A stretch of 64,000 nucleotides of DNA from Metopolophium dirhodum (taxonomy: Eukaryota > Arthropoda > Insecta > Hemiptera > Aphididae), in NCBI RefSeq assembly GCF_019925205.1, contig NC_083566.1, forward strand, positions 22,878,001 through 22,942,000, in the 5' to 3' direction. Within the stretch, counting starts at the first letter, position 1. The number at the start of each line of letters is the position of its first letter. Below the pieces are notes generated by a model, which saw only the letters and a list, made by a program, of their open reading frames with translations, was not told where the DNA came from and did no database searches. A program made the position numbers and the translations under genes. This document shows positions 40,641-51,622 of the stretch, one piece after another.

Positions 40641-40997
40641 TAATATGTATTTTCGTCCAAATTTTAAATTATATAATATAGGTATTTAAGTGGTTAAATA
40701 AAAGTCAAATAAAAGTTAAATCAATAAATCCTTGAGGCATTGGGGGGAGGGGTATTCATTAAGTCTTTGTACAACCCCATTATATGGCTATATTATGTAG
40801 CTAATCCAAAGGGTTCCTAGCTCAAACATGAATTTAATTTTTGCTCACAAAAATTGAATTTTTTTTGGTTTATTTATAGGGTTACATATTATACTATTAT
40901 TATGATTAGTAGAAATATTGCATATACATTTTTTTTGTCGCACATTGGTTAGAATTTCATTTTATTTTAAAAAAAACAAATCTATGGAACGGGCAAT
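40641..40997. other. Intergenic DNA left of the BEL element
   Basis: AT-rich DNA without recognisable genes. Its last bases (GGAACGGGCAATGCCGG) join, across the retrotransposon, to GGGTTGTCATTGGC at 48647. This reconstructs the empty insertion site. Confidence 0.5.
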
Positions 40998-41002
40998 GCC
41001 GG
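40998..41002. repeat. Target-site duplication of the BEL element, left copy
   Basis: GCCGG immediately before the LTR. The same five bases follow the other LTR at 48645-48649. A 4-6 bp duplication is normal for Pao/BEL integrases. Confidence 0.9.
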
Positions 41003-42076
41003 TGTGTACGCCAAGACAGCTGACGCAGCACATTCCCGAAGGACCACTCGACGAACAGTCGAGACCAAAAAAAATTGATTTGGATTGCTTATGTCGCCTT
41101 TTATAAATTGGGTAGGCAACCTAATATGCACGACGACAACGATGACCTCAGATTAGGAAAGGGACGTGAGGTGTTGAGGAGAACAAGATTTTAGAGTTTA
41201 GTTATTGGGGGGGGGGGGGGGTCTCCGTAGTCGGTTAGGACAGGTGCAATGACCACGGAGCTCACATGAGTTGGCTAAACCTTAATGACTAAGCTTAAAC
41301 TAAAAGTCTTGACGTGGACCCGGACAGCCTGCCCACATTGGAGACACCCGTTGAATGCGGATTCCGAAGACCTGGGCGGCCTCTCACACACTACGGCGAG
41401 TGCTGGCGGACTTACGCGGGAGGAGCTGGCACTTGGTGACGGTGAGGCGCACAGTGGGCGTACAAGCCGTCGGATCAGGTGACCCACGGATGGCAATAAT
41501 ATAATTAAGATATATAAATTTATAACTCACGGTTTGAATGGTAATAATTTGGCCGTTTATTTTAAACAATAATAATGAGCAGGTGCAGTGACGGATTTCA
41601 GTAGCGTCGCAAGTAACACCGCAGTAATAATAACAATTTGGTTGATCACAATGATCAGACAGTCCGATTGTACAGATCGAAATTAATAATATATATATAA
41701 ATGATGCTTGGTGTGTACCAATAAATACGTACACCCGACAAGATTGTAAAGAACACGAACATCACATTAACAAAAAGAACGCTGCAATAGCGGGACAATA
41801 AAAAATTTGACGAGAGAAAAAAAGCACACAAAAAAAGATATGACAACAAGGGCGTTGGCCGCAATAAAAGATAATAAGAAAAACACAATAAAGATTAAGA
41901 TAATACAACTAAAACAAAGACGATAAATATGGTGATTATAATAATCAATAATAATAATAATACACAAGGAATATATAATAGGGTGAAGAGATGAGTGGAA
42001 GGTGGGACTGACCGATAAGACACTCGTGCCGTCGTGCTCATTAGCATATCGCTGATGGTCATTGTCAGCGCCAACA
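41003..42076 (-). repeat. 3' LTR of the BEL element
   Basis: 1074 bp, essentially identical to 47572-48644. It contains a run of 15 G at about 41207-41221 on the plus strand (C run in element sense). Short open frames inside are by-products. Confidence 0.95.
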
Positions 42077-42090
42077 TCACCGCCCACTTT
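42077..42090 (-). other. Polypurine tract
   Basis: In element sense AAAGTGGGCGGTGA abuts the 3' LTR, ten bases after the gag-pol stop codon. It is the expected priming site for plus-strand DNA, although the tract is not purely purine. Confidence 0.65.
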
Positions 42091-42099
42091 GAAGGAACT

Positions 42100-45000
42100 T
42101 CAACAAGAAGGCACTGGACACAACTTGACAGCTGGCCGAGTTAGAACTCCAGACGACGTGTGGACAGTAGCAACGCGTGACACCCCGTCTGCACCAGGGT
42201 GGAGGTCCGTGATACGTCCGTATCGCCAATACAGCGGATGCGAGGGTTCCTTTATTAGGACAAGGTCTCCAACATTCAACTGCTTTCCATCATCAGACCA
42301 TTTTGTTCGCAGCTGGAGAGTAGACAAATATTCATTTTTCCATCTGGTCCAGAAGTACCGGTGGAGATCAGTAACTAAGCGCCAACGCTGCATTTTTGAG
42401 AGTGGTACGTTTTCCAAACAAGGGTCCGGAAGAGATGTCGATGGGACCAGCGTTAAAAAATGGCTTGGCGTCAAAGCTTCTAAATCTTTGGGATCATTGC
42501 TAAGGGCACACAAAGGCCGTGAATTTAGAGTGGCTTCAATTTTTGTCAACAAAGTGATTAGTTCTTCACTTGTGAGTCTATGGGTTCCAATGGATCGAAA
42601 AATTAACGACTTAGTCGACTTTACTCCAGCTTCCCAGAGTCCTCCAAAGTGAGGAGAAGATGGAGGATTGAAAAACCAAGTAATTTGGTCCTTGGACAAA
42701 TGATTTCGTACACTGTGTTGATAGGTTTCTGATGCGATGAAGTTATGTAGCGGGTTTAAAATATTCGCGGCACCAACGAAATTAGTACCACAATCACTAT
42801 GGATCTCTTTGATCGGTCCACGACGAGCAGCAAAACGAGTGAACGCTAGGAGGAAAGTTTCCGTTGACAGGTCAGAACTGAGCTCGATGTGCAATGCCTT
42901 GGTTACGGTACAGACGAATAAACAAATGTAGGCAGAGCTCCTGGATGATGCGCGACCACGGGATCCTTTGATAGATATCGGGCCAGCATAATCAACGCCT
43001 GAGATAGCAAATGGTTTTATCTGTTGTACTCTGTATTTAGGAAGAGCAGCCATTTTTGGTTGAACCGTTTGAGGTCTAGTGCGAAAGCATGGAAGACATA
43101 ATCGCAGCCGGGACCTAATAGCCTGCCTCCCTGACAGTATCCAAAACTCACGCTGTAAATGTGATTGGAGGGTCATGGCTCCCGGATGGCTTAATGCACA
43201 ATGGTTGTGATCAATTATTAGATCAGTTAAACGATGACGGGACGGCAACAAAGCAGGATGCTTGTGAACGTATGGAATTTCTGCGTTGCGAAGCCGACCG
43301 CCCACTCTGAGAACACCAACTGGGTCAATAAACAGGTCTAAACGTCGGAGAGATTTTGAGCAGGGAAGACCGTTTGACAGAGCTGCAATTTCGACGGCAA
43401 ACGTTTGACGTTGGACTAAGTAGACCAAGGCAGAGAGAGCACGAGTGATCTCTGTCGCATTTATAATGTTGCTAATTGGAGCGTCAGAACGGGGCTTGGA
43501 AAAACGAAAACAGTAAGCGATTACGCGAAGGATCTTCTGCAGAGATGACATGCGATTTAACAAATTGATTATCGGAATGTCTACAGTGACGGTGAGCACA
43601 GTAGGTACTCGAGCTTCCCTTGAGGGGGGCCCAGTGAAATCTTCAAGTTTGGTTAACAGTAATTTTGGCCATTTGTCTGGAGGACTCAGTAAAAATGATG
43701 GACCAGTCCACCACAGTGAGTGGTTGAGGAGCTCGGAAGGAAACAATCCGCGCGATGCGCAATCGACTGGATTCTCCTTCGTGGGAACATGGCGCCAAAT
43801 TGCAGGTGTGGTTAAATCGTGGATCAGACTGGTTCGATTCGCGATGAATGTGGCCCATCGATGAGGGGAAGACCTAATCCAAACGAGAGCTGTGGTGGAA
43901 TCAGTCCAGGCGTGGAGTTCGTCAATAGTTATGCGATTAGTGTAGGAGTCAGCAACCAATCGGAGGAGTTTCGAAGCCAATACGGCACCACACAGTTCCA
44001 GACGGGGAATTGTGGACCGCTTGAGAGGGGCTACTTTTGACTTTCCTGTTATGAGATGACAATACACTGACGTGACTGTCTCTACACGGAGATATACTGC
44101 CGCGGCATAACCTTTTTCAGAGCTATCAGAAAAGGCATGGAGTTGTACAGAAATAGCATGATCATAGGTAATACGACGAGGAATACTAATGGTTTCAATT
44201 AGCTGCAGTTCAGACTGATATCGGGCCCATAGGGAGGCAATGTCAGAGGGAACTGGGTCATCCCAGTTGATACCGGAGGTCCACAGCTGTTGCATGACGT
44301 GTTTTGTGAAAAAGGTCATGGGTGACAACAGTCCTAACGGATCAAAGACACGAGCAATGTCGGACAGAACAGATCGTTTTGTCGGTTGAGTCATCGATGG
44401 CTGAGCTTTAAAGGAAAAAGTGTCAGCAGATGGGTCCCATTTTAACCCTAATACTTTCAAATCAGAGAGTTCGTCACTGTCGAACAAGACTGAGACGGAC
44501 ATTGCACGAGATTCTGGTGGGACCATTTGTAGAAGTTGTACATTGTTGCTGGCCCACTTGCGGAGCTCAAATTGAGCGAGTGCACAAAGGTTTATCAATT
44601 GGTCTTGACAGTAGAGAGCGTCTGCTTCTGAGTTTGCACCAGTTAAAATATCGTCGACAAAAGTGTCATTGAGTAAAACGTCAGCGGCCACCGGCCACCT
44701 AGCACCGTCCAGTGTAGCAAGATGACGAATAGTTCGCAGAGCTTGAAAAGGTGCTGCTGACGTTCCATACGTAACTGTACAGAGCCGATATTCATCAATT
44801 GGAGACGAGGGTGAAAATCTCCACAGGATTCTCAAATAGTCTCGATCTGAAGGTTGAACTAGGATTTGGCGGTACATCTGTTTTATGTCAGCCATAAACA
44901 GGTACTTCCAGAGACGAGAGCGGAGCAATACAACTTGAATATCTGGTTGCAACTTTGGACCAGTATACATACTCTCATTCAGAGAGGCTCCGGTTGAAGT

Positions 45001-47364
45001 ACGGGCTGAAGCATTGAATACAACACGCAATTTTGTTGTCTTGCTGTCAGGTTTTATGACACAATGGTGTGGTATATAGTAATTCAGTGGATTGTCGCGT
45101 TCAGACACTGGCACAAGTTCCATGTGACCACTTGACAAGTAATCCTGCATAAAGTCTATGTACTGTTTTCGAAGATCAGGTTGTCGACTTAGTCGAAGCT
45201 CAAGGGCCTTGTAGCGTTGATGAGCATGAGTCTTAGAATCACCTAACACAGGAGACGGTGTTCGAAACGGAAGTGTAACCATAAAACGACCTGAACTAAG
45301 ACGAGTAGTGGTTGAGACGTAGATCTCTTCTGCAACTTTGTCATCGGGACTTAAGTGATGAACTACAGGTAGCTCTTCCAACTCCCAAAACTTTCTTAAG
45401 GTTGCATCAAGGTTGCTGGATGTTGACACACACATTGTGGCCAGTGAAACAGGGGGAGCTGTGGTGGTCGGCCCAAACAAAACCCAACCGAAAATTGTTT
45501 TTAACGCAGTAGGCTCGCCTGCACTACCCGAAATGAGACTGTCGCATAATATGGACGGTAGAATGTCGGCGCCCAACAGCAAGTCTATGTCACCAGGAAT
45601 GTGATATGACGGATCTGCTAAGGGCAAATGGTGAATATGTGTCCATTGACCAGGTGTGAACGAGATTTGCGGGGTTTTTCCTGTGATCTGTGGTACAATC
45701 AAAGCGTCAATACTTAGGCTGGGTGTTTGTTTGCCGTGAGGAGTCACAATGACAACGGATGATCCACAAACAGGAGTAGCAGTAGTGTTAGCAAACGTGG
45801 TTATACTCACAGGTGAACGTCGGCGATTGAGCATAAGAATGTCAGCCGATTTGCCCCTGATAAAGCTGGCTTGAGAGCCACTGTCTAATAGGGCTCTAAA
45901 CGAATGACGATGACCATCGGTACCACAAATGTCCAGAAGCACAGTTGATAATAATACCACTTTCTGGGGGTTATCTTTTACAACTAACGAGACCGTGCGG
46001 GTAGGATCACCTGACTGGACCACCATGGAACTACTTGGTGGTGTACTCGTGGCTGGACTTGATTCAAAGTGTAACAAGGTATGGTGAGAACGATCGCACG
46101 ATTGACACTTGAATTTCGAAGGGCACGCAGCGGACGAGTGTCCACAGCCGAGACAGTTGATGCAGAGACGATGGGTTTTTGCCAGCTGAAAACGATCGTT
46201 TGGGCCTTTACTAAGGAACAATTGACATTGTCGAATCGAATGAGGCTTTTTGCAAATTTGGCAGTTACTGATAGCAGGTGACCGATGACCTGATTCAGTG
46301 GATAACGCCGCACTGGCGGTCAACACTTTTGGTCCATAAGTGGGACGAGAGTGTGTAGTATATACCTTTTTTGACTGTTTTGGTTGGGAAGTACTAGATT
46401 GTAAAGTCGTTGAATAATTTCCTGCACGAGCTTCGGCTGACCGAACATGGCTCCTTAAAAATTCTACAAAGTCACTCGTGGCTGGTTGATGGCGATCTCC
46501 AACAGTGAGTTCCCAACGAGAGCGAAGATCATAATCTAGATGATTTTCAAAGATATGAACAAGAATCGGACTCCATTGGCGAGTAACAAAATCTAAATTA
46601 TCTAGGGCCGCAGTGTGTTCAAGAATGGTCGTGAGAAGAGTTTTTATGGAAGCCGCGTCGTTACAATTGACTGTGTGGGGTGCTAGGAGGGCGTCCAGAT
46701 GAATTCGAGCCAAATCACGCTTGTTCCCATAACGAGCACGCAACACTTCCCAAGCTTTGTTATAGTTTGCGGACGTCAAAGGGAGATGTGAAACCAACGA
46801 TAGAGCTTCACCTTGCAGAGAGGTCTTTAATATTTCAAATCGCTCAACATCGGGAAGATCAGGAGCGTGGGACAAAATTGATTTAAAGAGATCTTCGAAA
46901 CCTTGCCATTCAATAAGCACTCCAGAAAACGTAGGAAAGCTCCGTTTGGGCAGTTGATAATGTGACAAATTACTGGAGCCTGTTGTTTGGTTAACTGACA
47001 ACTGAGCTGAGGATGTATCCATGCCGGGAGATAATGAAATATGATACACATCAGCAAAAGCAGCAAGTTCATAGTACAAATTGTCAAAATCGGCACTGAG
47101 GCTTAGACTCTCTTTATTATCTACGACTTCCATGGGGGCTAACTTTTTACTAACAGAAGATTCCATGACTTGGAAATCGTCTTCAGCAATTCGACGAATG
47201 TCATTTAATTCAGACAGCATCTTAGCTACTTTAGCATGTTTGCCCGCATTAGAACGATCGGCTTTATATTCACCGGCTGCAGCGACAAATGAAGTGATTT
47301 TTGCAATTGCACGGACAACCCGTGCTTTTGCCTCTGCATAAGTTACTGAAGGAGGAGTGACCAT
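42100..47364 (-). CDS. Gag-Pol polyprotein, Pao/BEL family
   Basis: A single 1754-codon frame with no stop or shift. In order: a Gag region with the DUF1759-type motif FPTFSGVLIEWQGFEDLF near residue 145; zinc knuckles with the CINCLGCGHSSAAC pattern near 400; an aspartic protease of the DUF1758 type with ALLDSGSQASFI near 490; a reverse transcriptase with LRVVFNAS, FMADIKQMYRQI and a catalytic FVDD box; RNase H with AFSDSSEKGYAAAV, IPRLELCGAVLA and WTDSTTALVW; an integrase with an HHCC zinc finger (LSHPGAM...CLPCF) and a DDE triad in GVDYAGP, HSDCGTNFVG and GGLWEAGVKS; and a DUF5641-like C-terminal domain ending near RPAVKLCPV. All catalytic residues I can check are present. No envelope gene follows. 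It should copy the element through virus-like particles and integrate it. Confidence 0.97.
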   Translation of the reverse strand: MVTPPSVTYAEAKARVVRAIAKITSFVAAAGEYKADRSNAGKHAKVAKMLSELNDIRRIAEDDFQVMESSVSKKLAPMEVVDNKESLSLSADFDNLYYELAAFADVYHISLSPGMDTSSAQLSVNQTTGSSNLSHYQLPKRSFPTFSGVLIEWQGFEDLFKSILSHAPDLPDVERFEILKTSLQGEALSLVSHLPLTSANYNKAWEVLRARYGNKRDLARIHLDALLAPHTVNCNDAASIKTLLTTILEHTAALDNLDFVTRQWSPILVHIFENHLDYDLRSRWELTVGDRHQPATSDFVEFLRSHVRSAEARAGNYSTTLQSSTSQPKQSKKVYTTHSRPTYGPKVLTASAALSTESGHRSPAISNCQICKKPHSIRQCQLFLSKGPNDRFQLAKTHRLCINCLGCGHSSAACPSKFKCQSCDRSHHTLLHFESSPATSTPPSSSMVVQSGDPTRTVSLVVKDNPQKVVLLSTVLLDICGTDGHRHSFRALLDSGSQASFIRGKSADILMLNRRRSPVSITTFANTTATPVCGSSVVIVTPHGKQTPSLSIDALIVPQITGKTPQISFTPGQWTHIHHLPLADPSYHIPGDIDLLLGADILPSILCDSLISGSAGEPTALKTIFGWVLFGPTTTAPPVSLATMCVSTSSNLDATLRKFWELEELPVVHHLSPDDKVAEEIYVSTTTRLSSGRFMVTLPFRTPSPVLGDSKTHAHQRYKALELRLSRQPDLRKQYIDFMQDYLSSGHMELVPVSERDNPLNYYIPHHCVIKPDSKTTKLRVVFNASARTSTGASLNESMYTGPKLQPDIQVVLLRSRLWKYLFMADIKQMYRQILVQPSDRDYLRILWRFSPSSPIDEYRLCTVTYGTSAAPFQALRTIRHLATLDGARWPVAADVLLNDTFVDDILTGANSEADALYCQDQLINLCALAQFELRKWASNNVQLLQMVPPESRAMSVSVLFDSDELSDLKVLGLKWDPSADTFSFKAQPSMTQPTKRSVLSDIARVFDPLGLLSPMTFFTKHVMQQLWTSGINWDDPVPSDIASLWARYQSELQLIETISIPRRITYDHAISVQLHAFSDSSEKGYAAAVYLRVETVTSVYCHLITGKSKVAPLKRSTIPRLELCGAVLASKLLRLVADSYTNRITIDELHAWTDSTTALVWIRSSPHRWATFIANRTSLIHDLTTPAIWRHVPTKENPVDCASRGLFPSELLNHSLWWTGPSFLLSPPDKWPKLLLTKLEDFTGPPSREARVPTVLTVTVDIPIINLLNRMSSLQKILRVIAYCFRFSKPRSDAPISNIINATEITRALSALVYLVQRQTFAVEIAALSNGLPCSKSLRRLDLFIDPVGVLRVGGRLRNAEIPYVHKHPALLPSRHRLTDLIIDHNHCALSHPGAMTLQSHLQREFWILSGRQAIRSRLRLCLPCFRTRPQTVQPKMAALPKYRVQQIKPFAISGVDYAGPISIKGSRGRASSRSSAYICLFVCTVTKALHIELSSDLSTETFLLAFTRFAARRGPIKEIHSDCGTNFVGAANILNPLHNFIASETYQHSVRNHLSKDQITWFFNPPSSPHFGGLWEAGVKSTKSLIFRSIGTHRLTSEELITLLTKIEATLNSRPLCALSNDPKDLEALTPSHFLTLVPSTSLPDPCLENVPLSKMQRWRLVTDLHRYFWTRWKNEYLSTLQLRTKWSDDGKQLNVGDLVLIKEPSHPLYWRYGRITDLHPGADGVSRVATVHTSSGVLTRPAVKLCPVPSC

Positions 47365-47548
47365 TTTTTACAACAAGTTACGGGGTTTGTAATTAGAATA
47401 AATCAACACAGGGTGTTGATCGTATGAATTTATTTTGAACGCAACTACAGCATTACGGACAGGTAATGACAATTTTTTCTGTCACTGTTTACAAACGACG
47501 AATTCAAGCAGAACTTGAGCACCACACTAGTCGCAGTTTGTTAGTACA

Positions 47549-47565
47549 TCCGGCCCGAAGGACCA
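47549..47565 (-). other. Primer-binding site, tRNA-Tyr type
   Basis: In element sense TGGTCCTTCGGGCCGG lies six bases after the 5' LTR. Eukaryotic tRNA-Tyr ends in CCGGCTCGAAGGA plus CCA, whose complement matches at all but one position (G for A in the middle). This is a common primer for BEL-type elements. Confidence 0.75.
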
Positions 47566-47571
47566 AAAATA

Positions 47572-48644
47572 TGTGTACGCCAAGACAGCTGACGCAGCAC
47601 ATTCCCGAAGGACCACTCGACGAACAGTCGAGACCAAAAAAAATTGATTTGGATTGCTTATGTCGCCTTTTATAAATTGGGTAGGCAACCTAATATGCAC
47701 GACGACAACGATGACCTCAGATTAGGAAAGGGACGTGAGGTGTTGAGGAGAACAAGATTTTAGAGTTTAGTTATTGGGGGGGGGGGGGGTCTCCGTAGTC
47801 GGTTAGGACAGGTGCAATGACCACGGAGCTCACATGAGTTGGCTAAACCTTAATGACTAAGCTTAAACTAAAAGTCTTGACGTGGACCCGGACAGCCTGC
47901 CCACATTGGAGACACCCGTTGAATGCGGATTCCGAAGACCTGGGCGGCCTCTCACACACTACGGCGAGTGCTGGCGGACTTACGCGGGAGGAGCTGGCAC
48001 TTGGTGACGGTGAGGCGCACAGTGGGCGTACAAGCCGTCGGATCAGGTGACCCACGGATGGCAATAATATAATTAAGATATATAAATTTATAACTCACGG
48101 TTTGAATGGTAATAATTTGGCCGTTTATTTTAAACAATAATAATGAGCAGGTGCAGTGACGGATTTCAGTAGCGTCGCAAGTAACACCGCAGTAATAATA
48201 ACAATTTGGTTGATCACAATGATCAGACAGTCCGATTGTACAGATCGAAATTAATAATATATATATAAATGATGCTTGGTGTGTACCAATAAATACGTAC
48301 ACCCGACAAGATTGTAAAGAACACGAACATCACATTAACAAAAAGAACGCTGCAATAGCGGGACAATAAAAAATTTGACGAGAGAAAAAAAGCACACAAA
48401 AAAAGATATGACAACAAGGGCGTTGGCCGCAATAAAAGATAATAAGAAAAACACAATAAAGATTAAGATAATACAACTAAAACAAAGACGATAAATATGG
48501 TGATTCTAATAATCAATAATAATAATAATACACAAGGAATATATAATAGGGTGAAGAGATGAGTGGAAGGTGGGACTGACCGATAAGACACTCGTGCCGT
48601 CGTGCTCATTAGCATATCGCTGATGGTCATTGTCAGCGCCAACA
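47572..48644 (-). repeat. 5' LTR of the BEL element
   Basis: 1073 bp, near-identical partner of 41003-42076. In element orientation it should contain the promoter that drives gag-pol. Confidence 0.95.
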
Positions 48645-48649
48645 GCCGG
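48645..48649. repeat. Target-site duplication of the BEL element, right copy
   Basis: GCCGG directly after the LTR end, matching 40998-41002. Confidence 0.9.
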
Positions 48650-50376
48650 GTTGTCATTGGCTACATATAGTTTAAATATTTGTCACTATATTTTTTTTTA
48701 TTTGAATATCACACAAAAATCTTTGAACGCCTCATCTGTCAGCATACATTTTAAGTACTGGAAATTATTTAAAATGCCACCCAAAAATTCAAATATTGGT
48801 AAAATGGATTTGTTTCTCGAAAATCGATTATTTTTTTGTTGACTTAAATGGTTGACGTTGGTTACATAGTATACCATTTGTGTTGTAAAAACAAAATTTG
48901 GTGCTTACAACGCCGGGTAGAAAATCTAGTTGTGCCAATATTAAATAATAAAATAAGTTGTGCATAAGCCCCGTTAATACTTTTGGATGGATCACATCGA
49001 AACACGAGAGACACGACCACACGAGTTTTCAATGATAACAAATGTAACTATATTTAATATAATAATACCTAGACATGGTTTCTATTTAAAATTTTGGTTA
49101 TTATTAATTATTGTGAGTTATAATTTCTAACACAAATTAATTACCAAAAAATTATTTTGACGATGAATAATATGTGCTAATTTCTGACTATTTTGAACGA
49201 TTTCCTAACACAATTTTAAATAACAACAACTTATTAGAAACTTAAATTGAATGAAATAAACCAAAAGCATATGGATAAAGTATAGTTATAGATATAATAT
49301 TATGTCTGTTAAGCGAGACAATCTATAAGTAAAGCTATGCCTATGTAGTTAATATATTAAACTATGCACGAAATTCTATTAGAAAATACATACCTATTTT
49401 CTTAAAAAGTATGAAGACCCAGATTATTATATTATAGTCTATGTATAGAACGCAGGAATGAAATAGTACCGATAATATATTATACATGTAATACAATATT
49501 TCCCATGGTCAAACCATTGAAAATTGGTTGAACTGTACCTAAACATTATAACACTATTTTGTTGTTAAAATAATATAACAGTTCTTAAGACGGACATTAT
49601 CGATTATTACTAATCGTTTTTTTTTTATAAAATATCTATATTTTCTGAATCCCACTATATATGAATACTGTAATATTTTTAATGGTCCAAAATTACCCGT
49701 TGAGCTACGGTAAATATGATATAGATACTGAGTAGATGGGGATTATTTATGATATTGTGATATTTATTTATTAATCTATTAGTAATAAAATATACCGAGT
49801 AGATAAAACATCTACCATTTCACGAAGACTATTGTAGTGTGACTGGATTTGTTGAAAAATTGTTTATTCTCCTGTTGAAAATGCATTGTAATGATATACA
49901 TCTTTGGAAAACATACGTACAGTTTTCATAAGATACTAATTAATCAATTATGTGAGTAAATATTTATAGCTACTAAAAAAATGTTATCAAACAATATAAT
50001 AATTAGGTACCTATGCTATTTTTTAAGTCAGAGTTCTTTATTAACACATAATTTTAATTTATTATGTACATTTGTTTACGTAACAATTAAATTATAGCGT
50101 ACATCTGAAAACATTGTATATCGGTGATAGGTAACGTGATGAAAATATTATATCCGATAATTTTTTACGATAACCACCTGTATAATAATATATTATTAAT
50201 AATATGATACTCGTTCAATCATTCGGGATCATATTATTGATAATGATTTTATTATAAAATATATCAGTTAGACACTTTCATCTGGGAATACCAAGTCAAT
50301 AAAATATGTTTAGCGTAATAATTAAAATATTTATTACTCATAATAACGTACCTAATATGTACAATTATTATTATTA
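48650..50376. other. Intergenic DNA between the BEL element and paralog 2
   Basis: AT-rich with no supportable gene. Phrases such as CAACGCCGGGTAGAAAATCTAG near 48909 and the reconstructed insertion site GGGCAATGCCGGGTTGTCATT suggest the ends of decayed Helitron-like elements. That resemblance is from memory and weak. Confidence 0.4.
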
Positions 50377-51440
50377 TTACTTAAGACACACCGGGCGTAA
50401 CCGTTTTCTGCCAAAATGACCTTTGCCCGTTATCACCATGACCGTTTTTCGCCAAAGGTTATATTCCGATTTCCGCCAAAAAAAATTATTTGAGATTTTT
50501 TTTAAGAACCCCTAATATACTTAATTTATATCCTGCGTTATTATTATTAATATTACATAAATAATTTAAGACAAATAAGAAATTAAGAATATCTACATTA
50601 AAAAACACACGTGGGGATTTAACTAGGTAGTTTGTCAAACAAATCTCTTTTTCATGAAGTAAATATATTGAACATGTTAAAAAAATATGTTTGAATTTTT
50701 TACTTTTTATTTTTATAATTTAATTTAAAATTTGGACGAAAAACTTGTAATATTTCTAATAAATTATTAATATTTACATTTATACTGTTTATATCGATTT
50801 AATATTTTAATTTGATCAATATCTGTCGCCTGTGATGATTCTATTTGATGAAATTAGGTTCAGGAGTTCTCAAAATATAACTCAAATAATTTATAATCTT
50901 TTTTTTAAATCGAAATTTACTTAATCTTTGGCGTAAAACGGTCATGATGATAACGGACGAGGGTCATTTTGGCAGAAAATAGAAACCCCCGTCACACCCG
51001 CATGTGTTGTCACCGTTTACATAATATGTACGACATAGACAAAACGTGTTTACGCAGTCAGACTAGTCAGAGTAATACTCACTCAATTTTGGTTCTAGAG
51101 TAAAAATACCTATTATAAAATTGAATACTGACAATATTTCTAAGTTCAAGACGGTGCGTTTTTTCCTTTATTCCCAATATAACGTTCATTATATTATCGT
51201 TTAGAAATAGCAAAAATTTCAACATTTTTAAATGACATTTAACTTTTCAACATTTTAGTATTTTTTTAAAAAAATCCCCATCTTTCTCTGCAAAATATTA
51301 TCAACTTTTAATTTTGTAATAGGTGTTTTTATACTAACACCAAAACTGAGAGAGTTCCACTCAGACTGCGTAATTGCGTTTTGTCTATGTCATACGTGTG
51401 TAAGACGGATACAATACTTGAGGGTGTGAGTCCTCTTAAT
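50377..51440. mobile_element. MITE family A, copy 1, split by a nested insertion
   Basis: The right arm at about 51340-51440 (complement of the left) carries TTTTGTCTATGTC, GTAAGACGGATACAATA and GGGTGTGAGTCCTCTTAA. The left arm carries GACATAGACAAAACG at 51032 and, further out, CGCATGTGTTGTCACCG. Its outermost piece, TTAAGACACACC at 50381-50392, lies on the far side of the inserted element at 50393-50990. Without the insert the element is about 465 bp, has no coding capacity, and ends about 180 bp before the start codon of paralog 2. A related copy is at 56083-56513. Confidence 0.6.
50393..50990. mobile_element. MITE family B nested in MITE family A
   Basis: 598 bp with inverted ends of about 70 bp. 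The left is GGGCGTAACCGTTTTCTGCC and on to CCGTTATCACCATGACCG; the right is its inverted match ending GGCAGAAAATAGAAACCCCC. Flanking octamers GACACACC (50385-50392) and GTCACACC (50991-50998) agree at seven of eight bases, which suggests an 8 bp target duplication. No coding capacity. An 8 bp duplication would fit hAT, P or Merlin, and I cannot choose among them. Confidence 0.7.
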
Positions 51441-51622
51441 ATACTAAAAAAAAATAAATATATTTTCTATCGTGCTATATTATAATACATATTACATAAT
51501 GATTATATAAAATGCATTTATATTTTTAAGTAAATATTACACAAAAATGATTATGTTTACGTCGAATGACTGTATAATGTTGGTTTGTTTGTTTTGTTTA
51601 ACCCACAATTATCATTCAAATT

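Larger units (their letters stand above)
41003..48644 (-). mobile_element. Complete Pao/BEL LTR retrotransposon, 7.6 kb
   Basis: A full-length element on the minus strand: 5' LTR 47572-48644, primer site 47565-47549, one gag-pol frame 47364-42100, polypurine tract 42090-42077, 3' LTR 42076-41003 and a GCCGG target duplication. On the plus strand the LTR begins TGTGTACGCC and ends GCGCCAACA, so it has the TG...CA ends. By eye the LTRs differ only in the length of a G run (15 against 14) and at 41938 (A) against 48506 (C). With no frame damage, this is a very recent insertion that may still be mobile. Confidence 0.95.

Noticed and set aside
41275..42087. Several open frames in the LTRs (also at 47843-48657)
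   Set aside because: Both LTRs carry the same frames on both strands. They overlap each other and show no domain; they are chance frames in the LTR.
42062..42652. 196-codon plus-strand frame and others within 42100-47364
   Set aside because: Shadows of the minus-strand gag-pol frame.
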